In this document: piece after piece, positions 1-8,079 of the stretch
Position numbering within the stretch: the stretch's first letter is position 1
Layout: each line of letters opens with the position of its first letter
Assembly (NCBI GenBank): GCA_046728115.1
Contig: JBKPDW010000565.1
Span: 1-8,079, forward strand
DNA: 8,079 bases
Direction of reading: 5' to 3'
DNA from: CAVSWN01 sp046728115
GTDB lineage: Bacteria; Acidobacteriota; Vicinamibacteria; Vicinamibacterales; CAVVIG01
Program-made: the position numbers and the translations under genes
Notes under the pieces: generated by a model
Databases searched by the model: none
The model's input: only the letters and a program-made list of their open reading frames with translations
Told to the model about the DNA's origin: nothing

Positions 1-258
1 ATTCGGAATCGCCCGTCGGCTCGAGCAGTTGAGCGAAGAAGTGCTCCGTCTGAACGAAGGCACGGTTTACACATCCCTGTTGAGGCTGCAGCAGGAGGGG
101 TGGATTGTCGCGGAGTGGGGTGCTTCGGAGAACAACCGTAAAGCGAAGTTCTACTCGATTACGAAGAGCGGCCTGAAACAGCTGGCGAAGGAGACCGAAG
201 ACTGGGAGCGGATCTCTGCTGTGATCGGCCGCGTACTGCGGTTGGCGAGCGAAAAGTC

Positions 259-262
<4 letters not shown>
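1..262 (+). CDS. PadR-family transcriptional regulator, 3' part (5' end outside window)
   Basis: The reading frame is open from base 2 to a TGA at 260-262, giving 86 visible residues that begin FGIARRLEQL. PadR proteins of this acidobacterial type are about 110 residues long, so roughly the first 25 are missing. The visible part holds the end of helix 2, the recognition helix and wing of the winged helix (NEGTVYTSLLRLQQEGWI, then AEWG and KAKFYSITKSG), and a C-terminal dimerisation helix (LKQLAKETEDWERISAVIGRVL). The motif EGTVYTSLLRLQQEGW is the PadR signature region. A TTG at 29 could serve as a start, but the homology runs through it, so it is internal. The stop overlaps the ATG of the permease gene (ATGA at 259-262), which indicates co-transcription and probably translational coupling. 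Known for the family: DNA-binding repressors, often autoregulatory. Inferred here: control of the downstream permease. The operator would lie upstream of the window. Confidence 0.93.
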
Positions 263-2922
<2,660 letters not shown>

Positions 2923-3000
2923 CGAAACCGCCGGGGCCGCTTTCCTGGTCACGAGATGCGCGACGACCGCGCGCCTTCGAGCTGAGAACTGCGAATCCAG

Positions 3001-3026
3001 TGGTGGGCGCACCTGGTGGGCGCACC
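3001..3026. repeat. Perfect 13-base tandem duplication
   Basis: TGGTGGGCGCACC occurs twice back to back at 3001-3013 and 3014-3026 with no mismatch. It lies in non-coding sequence 79 bases after the permease stop. Perfect identity suggests a recent slippage duplication or a small variable-number repeat. No function is implied. Confidence 0.9.
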
Positions 3027-3034
3027 TCGAGTTC

Positions 3035-3063
3035 ACCCGACTGTTCGGCGCTGCCCGTCGGGT
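3035..3063. repeat. Short stem-loop between convergent genes
   Basis: ACCCGAC (3035-3041) is perfectly complementary to GTCGGGT (3057-3063), giving a 7-bp stem with a 15-base loop. It lies about 110 bases after the permease stop. No run of T follows on either strand, so it is not a convincing intrinsic terminator. It could be a weak pause or processing hairpin, or chance in GC-rich DNA. Confidence 0.4.
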
Positions 3064-3230
3064 CGCCGAGTCAGCGGCTTCGTTCAAGTTGCGCAGAATC
3101 TGCCGAGAACAGGTCGAATCACACTATTCGAACGAGGCCACGAACAGCAGCGGTTCGCACCCGGTCAGGGTTTTGATACAGGCTCTAAGCGATGTGGGCT
3201 CTCACCACCAAAGACACGACGCGCAGAGCA

Positions 3231-3293
3231 ATCACGGATGAGAAGATCCAAGCCAGCACGACGTGCCCCGTCCTCCTCCGTCTTCCCCGTGAT
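3231..3293. repeat. Degenerate long palindrome
   Basis: The outer arms are perfect (ATCACGG at 3231-3237, CCGTGAT at 3287-3293) and so is the centre (CACG-A-CGTG, 3257-3265). Between them the arms are partly alike when folded (TCTTCTCAT versus TCTTCC next to the CCGTGAT end), with mismatches and small gaps. The element begins about 100 bases from the rsgA stop. The flanking CACCACCAAAGACAC and the CTCCGT/CCGTGAT wording resemble a dispersed 'accacgaagacacgg' type of intergenic palindrome that I recall from acidobacterial and planctomycete genomes. That resemblance is from memory and unverified. Confidence 0.5.
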
Positions 3294-3329
3294 GGCGAAA
3301 CGCGATATTTTGCAGCGCGGCTCCACGGA

Positions 3330-4403
3330 TCAACTGCGGTCTCGATCTCGATACATCGCGCGCTGCGCGATGTGTATCTGTTTCCAGCGTCGCTTCAACT
3401 GGGCAGCGGCCGACTTGTCGTGTTTTCGTACTTCGTGTTCTGCCTCCCTCAGCAGGCGACGATAATTTTCCAGACGATCGGCGTCGAGCCGTCCCGCGTC
3501 GACAGCGTCGAGTACCGCGCAGCCCGGTTCGCCGTTGTGGCAGCAATCGGAGAAACGGCAGCCCGCTGCCAGCCTGTCGATGTCGTCGAATGCGCCGGTC
3601 ACCGCCGCTTCGCCCTCCCAGGCCTGCAATTCCCTGAGGCCGGGCGTATCGACGAGCAGTGCGCCGCCCGGCAATTCGAAGAGCTGCCGCGATGTTGTCG
3701 TGTGTCGTCCTCGACCGTCCGATTCGCGGATGGCGCCGACGGTCTGCACGGCGCCGCCGAGCAGACGATTGACCAGCGTCGACTTGCCGACGCCTGACGA
3801 ACCGAGCATAGCGATCGTCCGCGCCGGCTCGAGGTACGGATTGAGCGCGTCGAGACCGTTTCCCAGCGTGGCGCTCATGGCAAGCACGTCCACGAACGGC
3901 AAGCGTGTGCGCACGGTCTCGCACGCGCTCTGGACGTCGTCGCAGAGATCGACTTTGTTCAGAAGGACCACCGGCGACGCGCCCGAATCCCAGGCGATGG
4001 TGAGATATCGCTCCAGGCGGTTGAGATTCAGATCTCTCGCGACCGCGGTGACGACGAAGATAGTGTCGACGTTGGCGGCGAGAACCTGTTCTACGCGCGC
4101 GGCGCCCGCCCCAGCGCGAGAGACTGCGCCGCGGCGCTCGAGCCTCACATGGATCACGCCACGGTCGTGCGCATCCTGCGTGCGGACGCCGACCCAATCG
4201 CCGACGGCGGGCAGATCCGCCACCGTCCGAGCGTCGTGGCGAAAGCGGCCGCTGATTTCAGCGAGTCCGTTGCATTCGCCGGCCACCCGAAACAAGCCGC
4301 GTTGTTCTTCGATGACTCGCGCGAACGCCAAATCGGTTCGTGCGAGAGCCTGACGCTGCGATTCAAAAAACGAGTGCCAACCAAGCCGTGCCAGTACAGA
4401 CAC
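3330..4403 (-). CDS. rsgA: Ribosome small-subunit-dependent GTPase A (RsgA/YjeQ)
   Basis: This 357-residue cytoplasmic GTPase acts in late 30S ribosome assembly, where the family releases assembly factors and checks the decoding centre. An N-terminal OB-fold spans about 25-95 (with the AVGDWV strand at 66-71). The circularly permuted GTPase domain follows, with motifs in the diagnostic order: G4 NKVD (149-152), G5 SA (177-178), G1 P-loop GSSGVGKST (201-209), a threonine-rich G2 region (RHTTTSRQL, 233-241) and G3 DTPG (252-255). The C-terminal zinc-binding region has C282, C287, H289 and C295 in CRFSDCCHNGEPGC, then a basic helical tail. The length matches the E. coli protein. The start is a GTG at 4403, chosen because GGGAGG lies 5 bases upstream (4409-4414) and the protein begins with a normal lead-in (LARLGWHSFFESQ) before the OB-fold. 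All catalytic motifs are intact. It is convergent with the permease operon and lies 310 bases downstream of the receptor gene on the same strand, probably as its own transcription unit. Confidence 0.97.
   Translation of the reverse strand: MSVLARLGWHSFFESQRQALARTDLAFARVIEEQRGLFRVAGECNGLAEISGRFRHDARTVADLPAVGDWVGVRTQDAHDRGVIHVRLERRGAVSRAGAGAARVEQVLAANVDTIFVVTAVARDLNLNRLERYLTIAWDSGASPVVLLNKVDLCDDVQSACETVRTRLPFVDVLAMSATLGNGLDALNPYLEPARTIAMLGSSGVGKSTLVNRLLGGAVQTVGAIRESDGRGRHTTTSRQLFELPGGALLVDTPGLRELQAWEGEAAVTGAFDDIDRLAAGCRFSDCCHNGEPGCAVLDAVDAGRLDADRLENYRRLLREAEHEVRKHDKSAAAQLKRRWKQIHIAQRAMYRDRDRS
3350..3378. repeat. Hairpin inside the rsgA 3' end
   Basis: GATACATCGCGC (3350-3361) and GCGCGATGTGTATC (3365-3378) form a 12-bp stem with one two-base bulge and a 3-base loop. 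It falls in the codons for the RsgA C-terminal tail (around IAQRAMYRDRD), just before the stop. It may affect the 3' end of the mRNA or be a coding coincidence. Confidence 0.55.
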
Positions 4404-4408
4404 GAGGA

Positions 4409-4414
4409 CCTCCC
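4409..4414 (-). promoter_or_regulatory. rsgA ribosome-binding site
   Basis: On the minus strand GGGAGG (4414 down to 4409) stands 5 bases before the GTG at 4403. This decides the rsgA start, because no ATG with comparable spacing is near. Confidence 0.8.
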
Positions 4415-4491
4415 TGCAAACGGTGGACTGAATGTTCGGGTTGTCTGGTTGCGAGGCGGGTCTGAACTGACTCTGCGGACGCCGACGTGAA

Positions 4492-4557
4492 CTAGAACGC
4501 TGGCGGCGCGCCGGTCAAGGCAGACCCGTCGCAGGCACGATCGATCGCGGCACTCAT
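4492..4557 (-). CDS. Possible 21-residue leader peptide upstream of rsgA
   Basis: On the minus strand an ATG at 4557 opens a frame of 21 residues (MSAAIDRACDGSALTGAPPA, then F) ending at a TAG at 4492-4494. It is preceded by AAAGGAGGG (4566-4574). The AGGAGG core is 9 bases from the ATG and is the strongest Shine-Dalgarno I can see in the window. A TACAAT element lies about 27 bases upstream of the ATG, so the 5' leader would be about 20 bases. The stop is 88 bases before the rsgA GTG. The peptide resembles no family I know, has no run of one amino acid typical of attenuator peptides, and is too short to judge by codon use. It could be a translated leader, a small protein, or the remains of an older rsgA or other gene start. 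The ribosome-binding site is well supported; function is not. Confidence 0.4.
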   Translation of the reverse strand: MSAAIDRACDGSALTGAPPAF

Positions 4558-4566
4558 GTGACAGGC

Positions 4567-4589
4567 CCTCCTTTCGGCTGTTGATTGTA
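4567..4589 (-). promoter_or_regulatory. Candidate promoter -10 and Shine-Dalgarno before the leader ORF
   Basis: TACAAT (minus strand, 4589 to 4584) is one base from the sigma-70 -10 consensus. The position 17 bases further upstream reads GCGGAC, so there is no good -35. AGGAGG at 4572 to 4567 follows 11 bases later. The arrangement would start a transcript near 4577 covering the leader ORF and then rsgA. Confidence 0.4.
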
Positions 4590-4622
4590 TCTCAAGACGA
4601 CAATTCGTCCGCGTGACCAGCC

Positions 4623-4654
4623 TCGGGCCGCCACCCCAGGAAGCGGTCGCCCGA
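4623..4654. repeat. Stem-loop downstream of the receptor gene
   Basis: TCGGGC (4623-4628) pairs with GCCCGA (4649-4654). An inner CGC/GCG pairing is possible across a 3-base bulge. It lies about 60-90 bases after the receptor stop and before the rsgA-side promoter candidate. It could end the receptor transcript, but no T tract follows on the minus strand, so a Rho-independent terminator is not established. Confidence 0.35.
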
Positions 4655-4680
4655 AAGGCTCGCGCTGCAGAGGCGCGCGG

Positions 4681-4708
4681 GCGAACTTCGACCCTCGAAC
4701 CTCGAACC
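4681..4708. repeat. Four tandem heptamers (minus strand GGTTCGA type)
   Basis: Read on the minus strand from 4708 to 4681 the sequence is GGTTCGA, GGTTCGA, GGGTCGA, AGTTCGC. These are two perfect copies and two copies with one and two changes. The array begins 5 bases after the receptor stop codon and is preceded by a small palindrome (CGAAC-C-GTTCG, 4704-4714). It looks like a short slippage-prone intergenic repeat. Confidence 0.75.
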
Positions 4709-4713
4709 GTTCG

Positions 4714-7700
4714 TCAGAAATTGACTCGGACGCCGAAGCGGGCCACGCGCGGACCGACGATCGTGTTGTAGAAATTGGCGTTCGAGATGTTCTGGCGGTA
4801 CGCCCGAACGCCGCCGCCACCGAACACGGACGTGCTTCCGCCGATCGTCATGCCGTTGGCCTTGTCCAGAATCGTATTGACGTTGGCGATGTTGAAGATC
4901 GCCGCGTTCAGCGTAATTCGGCGCGCGCCACCGAGCCGGATCGCCTTGTCGAAGTTGAGGTCCAGCGTTCTCACCGCGGGCAGACGGTTCTGGTTGTTCG
5001 GTGTCATCAGCACGCTCGCCTGATCCTGCGTCCCCGTCCGCACCGGGCTGAGGATGTACAGATTGTCCGGGAAGTTCGAATGGGCGTTGAAGAACGCGGA
5101 CCCGTTGATGTTCCACTTGAACTGATACAGGCCTGACAGCTTGAACACGTGCGGGCCGTTCCGGCTGCTGTCTTCGTAGCCGTTGATGTAGTCGATGGGG
5201 AATCGGTTCGTCGGATCCAGGTAGTCGAGGCTGGGCACGAACGTCGAGAACGCCTTCTGGACGTTGTGGACGTAGCTCGTCGTCATCATCCAGCGGTGGC
5301 TGAGCCGCCTCCTCGCCGTCACCTCCAAGCCCTTGTATGTGTTGTACGACGTGCTGTTGGTGCGCAGCGTGTCGCCGTGCGTGTTGGTGGCGCGCTGGAA
5401 GTAGTAGCCAGAGTAGCTCGATTGCGGACACGTCGTATTGCCGCAGTTCGCCGTGAAGGCGATTGGCCCGCTGTATTCGGACGTCGAGTCGAGGTACCGC
5501 TGCGTGATCAGGAATTGATGGTATTTGCGGTAGATGAACATCGCGCCGACGCCGAAGTTGCTCATCACCTCGCGATCGATCCCCACAATCGCTTCGTCCG
5601 TGATGTCGTTCTGCATGTCGGGGTTGACCTTTGCCGACGAGATAACCGCACCGGGATTGTTCGGATCGTATCCAGTGGGACTGTTCAGGAGGTTCAGCGT
5701 CCCGTCAGCCCTGAAGACCTGCAGTTCGTTGGGCTGCACCAGCTTGTCGCCGTTCAGGTCTTTCCAGGGGAAGCGGAGCGTAGTCGTGTCGGAGGTCGGC
5801 TCCACGTACGTGGCGGTCGACATGCCGATGCCCCAGTACCGTCTGGTGCTCGCCTTCAGAACCGTCTTCCCGTCGCCCAGCAAGTCGTAGGTGACACCGG
5901 CCATCGGCGACCAGTTGTTGAACCGGGCGCCGGAGTCCACACCTGGAAAATTGATCGCCGGCAGCTGTACGGGCAGGATTCGATTCGCCGCGACGTGCGC
6001 CGGCGTCGCGATGTCGTGCTGATGATCGAATCGCAGGCCCACGTTGATCGTCGCGCGGCCTTTCTTGATCGAGTCGTTGATGTACGCGTTCCGCTGGTAG
6101 AGGGTGTACGTGAAGTCGGCGTCGCGCAGAATGTTGGCTTCGTCGCAGCCGTCGGCCGTATTGGCCGCATACGAGACGCCATTGACCGTGCAGGCGCGCT
6201 TCCCGGTCGGATCGGTCGGAACAGTGATGTATTGGCCTGCAACGAACGGATACTGACCGCGATACCGCGCCGTTGCCCCGCCCGGCACCGTGCTCAACGA
6301 CTCGACGGGCGAGCGCCTGAACGCGAAGCCAAACTTGATCGAGTGGTCCGCGCCGAGCAGGTTCGACGCAAAGTAATTGCCGTCGGCGCGCCCGTCGTCC
6401 TGCGGCCGGATCGTGTAATACGACGCGCTCGACTTGCTGCGATCCCAATACGTGGTGTCGACCCAGTTGATCGGCTGTACGTCCCTCAGACCGTCGTTCT
6501 GAAATCCGAGGAACCAATCCTCGTAGATGTGCGTGTACTGGCCGATGATCGTCAGGCGGCTGTTGACGATCCAGCGATGGTCGCCGGTGTAGAAAATCGT
6601 CGGGCCCGTCTGGACCGAGCAGGTGATGAGCGGGTGGAACTGATCGCAGCCGCGGGAGCCGCGGTATTTGTCGCCGTAGGTATACGAGAACGACGACTGC
6701 TGTCCGGTTGCCTCCTGAAACTGCAGGCGCGCGTTCCGATTCTTCAGCGTCGTCAGATCGCCGAACAGACAGTTCTTGATGCTGTCGATCGAATTCCTGT
6801 ACGAGCCATCCGCGTTGGTTGCATTGGGCGACGCGGCGATCGCCGCGCAGCCGGTTTTGTCGAGGTTGTAGAAGCCGAGCACGCCCACCCGCACGTCCTG
6901 GCGCGAGATCGCGCCCCAGAACCACGCCTTGTTTCTCTTGATCGGCCCGCCGAGCTGCGCGCCCATGTCGCGGATGTTCTGGATCGGGTTGCCGCCGGAG
7001 GCGCCCAGCTTCCGCATCTCGTCGGATACGTTGATTGCCTGGCAGCTGCCAATCGCCCCGAAGCACTCGTCGTTCGTGTTGTAGAAGCGCCCGTAGCCGG
7101 TGAATCTGTTGCTGCCGCTCTTGGTGATGAAATTCACCTGTACGCCCGCGCCCTGCTGTGACGCATCGGCGCCGGCCGTCGTGATCTGGATTTCCTCGAA
7201 CGAGTCGAAATCGTAATACCCCGGCGACGAATTGCCGGATGCGATGTCGCTGATCACGGCGCCGTTGATGTTCCACTGCTGATTCGAGCTGCTGCCGGCC
7301 GCGCTGAAGCTGGTCTGCTGGCCCGACAGGTTGCCGCCGACGTTGGCGCCGCTCATGATCATGCCCGGCGTCTGCTCGATGATCACCCACGGGTCGCGGG
7401 CGTTCGGGATGTTCTCCAGGGTATCTCTCGTGAAGCTGGCCGACAGCGTCGTGGATTGCGTGTCGACGACCGGGCTCGCGCCAGTAACGGTCACGGTTTC
7501 CTCGACCGTCGAAATCTCGAGCCTGGCGTTCACTTCGGCGTTGAATCCAGCCTGAATGATGATGTCGTCGCGGACGAACTTCTTGAAGCCCGCCAGCTCG
7601 AACGTCACCGTATATGTGCCGATCGGAATGCGCGGGAACCGGTAAGCGCCCGTTTCGGTCGTCACCGCTGAAAGCGGCTGAATGAGCGAAGTGCCGCTCA

Positions 7701-7848
7701 ATGTCACGGATGCGCCGGGCAGGACAGCGCCCGTCGTGTCCGTTGCCTTCCCGAAAATCTCGCCGGTGCTCACCTGCGCCGCGGCCGGCCCGGCAGCCAG
7801 CAGTGCGAGACAGACGAGCACACCTGTCGGACCACGCAACCTGCTCAT
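4714..7848 (-). CDS. TonB-dependent outer-membrane receptor, Oar-like, with carboxypeptidase-regulatory-like N-terminal domain
   Basis: This complete 1044-residue outer-membrane protein starts with a signal peptide (basic MSRLRGPTG, hydrophobic VLVCLALLAAG, cleavage probably after AAA at 22-24). Residues about 27-110 form a carboxypeptidase-regulatory-like beta-sandwich (GATVT-type strand GASVTLSG, then GAYRFPRIPIGTYTVTFELAGFKK). EETVTVTG at 116-123 resembles a TonB box. The plug domain spans about 125-245 and ends with the conserved QVNFITKSGSNRFTGYGRFY. The rest is a beta-barrel of alternating strands and long loops that ends in Phe (RFGVRVNF), the usual C-terminal signal for barrel insertion. 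The start ATG at 7848 has GGGAGGG ending 3 bases upstream and immediately precedes the signal peptide. The mature protein has ten cysteines, all in the barrel and in five close pairs, and an EF-hand-like loop at 697-708. Family members take up or bind large ligands with energy from TonB/ExbBD, which are not encoded here. The ligand cannot be read from sequence. Expression is probably from its own promoter in 7849-8079. Confidence 0.95.
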   Translation of the reverse strand: MSRLRGPTGVLVCLALLAAGPAAAQVSTGEIFGKATDTTGAVLPGASVTLSGTSLIQPLSAVTTETGAYRFPRIPIGTYTVTFELAGFKKFVRDDIIIQAGFNAEVNARLEISTVEETVTVTGASPVVDTQSTTLSASFTRDTLENIPNARDPWVIIEQTPGMIMSGANVGGNLSGQQTSFSAAGSSSNQQWNINGAVISDIASGNSSPGYYDFDSFEEIQITTAGADASQQGAGVQVNFITKSGSNRFTGYGRFYNTNDECFGAIGSCQAINVSDEMRKLGASGGNPIQNIRDMGAQLGGPIKRNKAWFWGAISRQDVRVGVLGFYNLDKTGCAAIAASPNATNADGSYRNSIDSIKNCLFGDLTTLKNRNARLQFQEATGQQSSFSYTYGDKYRGSRGCDQFHPLITCSVQTGPTIFYTGDHRWIVNSRLTIIGQYTHIYEDWFLGFQNDGLRDVQPINWVDTTYWDRSKSSASYYTIRPQDDGRADGNYFASNLLGADHSIKFGFAFRRSPVESLSTVPGGATARYRGQYPFVAGQYITVPTDPTGKRACTVNGVSYAANTADGCDEANILRDADFTYTLYQRNAYINDSIKKGRATINVGLRFDHQHDIATPAHVAANRILPVQLPAINFPGVDSGARFNNWSPMAGVTYDLLGDGKTVLKASTRRYWGIGMSTATYVEPTSDTTTLRFPWKDLNGDKLVQPNELQVFRADGTLNLLNSPTGYDPNNPGAVISSAKVNPDMQNDITDEAIVGIDREVMSNFGVGAMFIYRKYHQFLITQRYLDSTSEYSGPIAFTANCGNTTCPQSSYSGYYFQRATNTHGDTLRTNSTSYNTYKGLEVTARRRLSHRWMMTTSYVHNVQKAFSTFVPSLDYLDPTNRFPIDYINGYEDSSRNGPHVFKLSGLYQFKWNINGSAFFNAHSNFPDNLYILSPVRTGTQDQASVLMTPNNQNRLPAVRTLDLNFDKAIRLGGARRITLNAAIFNIANVNTILDKANGMTIGGSTSVFGGGGVRAYRQNISNANFYNTIVGPRVARFGVRVNF

Positions 7849-8002
7849 ACACCCTCCCGGCTTTCGCCCTCTAGCTCGCTTGCCTTTGCAGCCGGTAGCT
7901 CGTCTTGCAAACGGACGATGTCCGATATTGGGACGAAGCCTAGTTCGACTTTGTCAGATCGCTGAAATAGTTCGCGTTTCGCGCGTGATCTGAATTGAGG
8001 AC

Positions 8003-8008
8003 ATTGTA
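8003..8008 (-). promoter_or_regulatory. Candidate -10 element upstream of the receptor gene
   Basis: The minus strand reads TACAAT here, the same hexamer as before the rsgA-side leader ORF. The position 17 bases upstream reads CCGTAC, so no sigma-70 -35 is evident. A transcript from about 7996 would have a leader of roughly 150 bases before the receptor ATG at 7848. That leader holds a small inverted repeat (CGGAC-GAT-GTCCG, 7912-7924). Confidence 0.3.
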
Positions 8009-8040
8009 CTTGTCGTCGTCGTTTGGTACGGTGCAGCGCG

Positions 8041-8052
8041 GTGGTCGACCAC
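8041..8052. promoter_or_regulatory. Perfect 12-base palindrome, operator-like
   Basis: GTGGTCGACCAC is identical to its own reverse complement. Its centre is about 50 bases upstream of the transcription start predicted from the TACAAT element, a usual position for a dimeric activator at a promoter with a poor -35. The cognate regulator is unknown. It also lies close to the window end, so it could serve a gene beyond it. Confidence 0.4.
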
Positions 8053-8079
8053 ACGGCCACGGCGCGCATTCAGCGACTC

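Larger units (their letters stand above)
2923..3329. other. Intergenic region between convergent genes, no supportable CDS
   Basis: These 407 bases separate the end of the permease gene from the end of rsgA, which points the other way. Open frames that cross it (for example plus strand 3016-3465) have arginine/serine-rich, low-complexity translations without recognisable domains, and they run antisense into rsgA. I therefore see no gene. The region contains a perfect 13-base tandem duplication, a 7-bp stem-loop and a degenerate palindrome, listed separately. No clear intrinsic terminator with a T tract is visible for either gene. Confidence 0.7.
4404..4713. other. Intergenic region upstream of rsgA and downstream of the receptor gene
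   Basis: These 310 bases lie between two minus-strand genes. Read on the minus strand they contain, in order, tandem heptamers, a stem-loop, a TACAAT -10-like element, a strong Shine-Dalgarno with a 21-codon ORF, and the rsgA ribosome-binding site. Plus-strand frames crossing the region (such as 4149-4490 and 4585-5136) are antisense to flanking genes and show no domain. Confidence 0.7.

Noticed and set aside
29..31. TTG as the start of the PadR gene
   Set aside because: PadR homology (FGIARRLEQ) continues upstream in frame to the window edge, so the true start lies outside.
3035..3063. Intrinsic terminator for the permease operon
   Set aside because: A stem-loop exists but no T tract follows on either strand, so it is recorded only as a stem-loop.
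3016..3465. 149-codon plus-strand frame between the convergent genes
   Set aside because: Its second half is antisense to rsgA and its first half covers repeats; no recognisable protein or good ribosome-binding site.
4538..4547. Palindrome CGATCGATCG as an operator
   Set aside because: It is a simple GATC-type repeat inside the candidate leader ORF, expected fairly often in this base composition, with no other sign of a binding site.
5149..7161. 670-codon plus-strand open frame
   Set aside because: It is entirely antisense to the receptor gene, whose translation has a signal peptide, plug and barrel. The antisense product is Val/Arg/Ala-rich without domains, a common shadow in GC-rich coding DNA.
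5705..7852. 715-codon minus-strand open frame overlapping the receptor gene in another frame
   Set aside because: The product is extremely Arg-rich and low in complexity, and the receptor frame explains the same bases fully.

Overview
The window looks like a piece of a GC-rich Acidobacteriota chromosome. Subdivision 6 (Vicinamibacteria-like) is a reasonable guess but is not proven. The assignment rests on gene types: a PadR-family regulator fused by an ATGA overlap to a large duplicated permease of the acidobacterial ADOP type, and an Oar-like TonB-dependent outer-membrane protein with an N-terminal carboxypeptidase-regulatory-like domain. Both are strongly expanded in that phylum. No phage, transposase, CRISPR, tRNA or rRNA signal was seen.

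Layout. Bases 1-2922 (plus strand) hold the 3' part of a padR gene and a complete 887-residue ADOP permease gene, a two-gene operon with a 4-base overlap. Bases 2923-3329 lie between convergent genes and contain no gene that I can support. They hold a perfect 13-base tandem duplication, a short stem-loop and a degenerate palindrome of about 63 bases. Bases 3330-4403 (minus strand) encode RsgA, the circularly permuted ribosome-assembly GTPase, complete with its zinc site. Bases 4404-4713 are the rsgA upstream region. On the minus strand this region carries a TACAAT -10-like element, a near-perfect Shine-Dalgarno and a possible 21-codon leader ORF. Next to the end of the receptor gene it carries tandem heptamers and a stem-loop. 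Bases 4714-7848 (minus strand) encode the complete 1044-residue TonB-dependent receptor. Bases 7849-8079 are its upstream region, with a second TACAAT element and a perfect 12-base palindrome placed like an activator site.

Function. The PadR protein probably controls the permease gene it overlaps. RsgA is a housekeeping ribosome-maturation factor. The receptor sits in the outer membrane and probably imports or binds a large substrate, which the sequence does not reveal. I see no evidence that the three units form one pathway, and no convincing new biological system. The items most worth a second look are the leader ORF before rsgA, the EF-hand-like loop and the five spaced cysteine pairs in the receptor barrel, and the palindrome upstream of the receptor.
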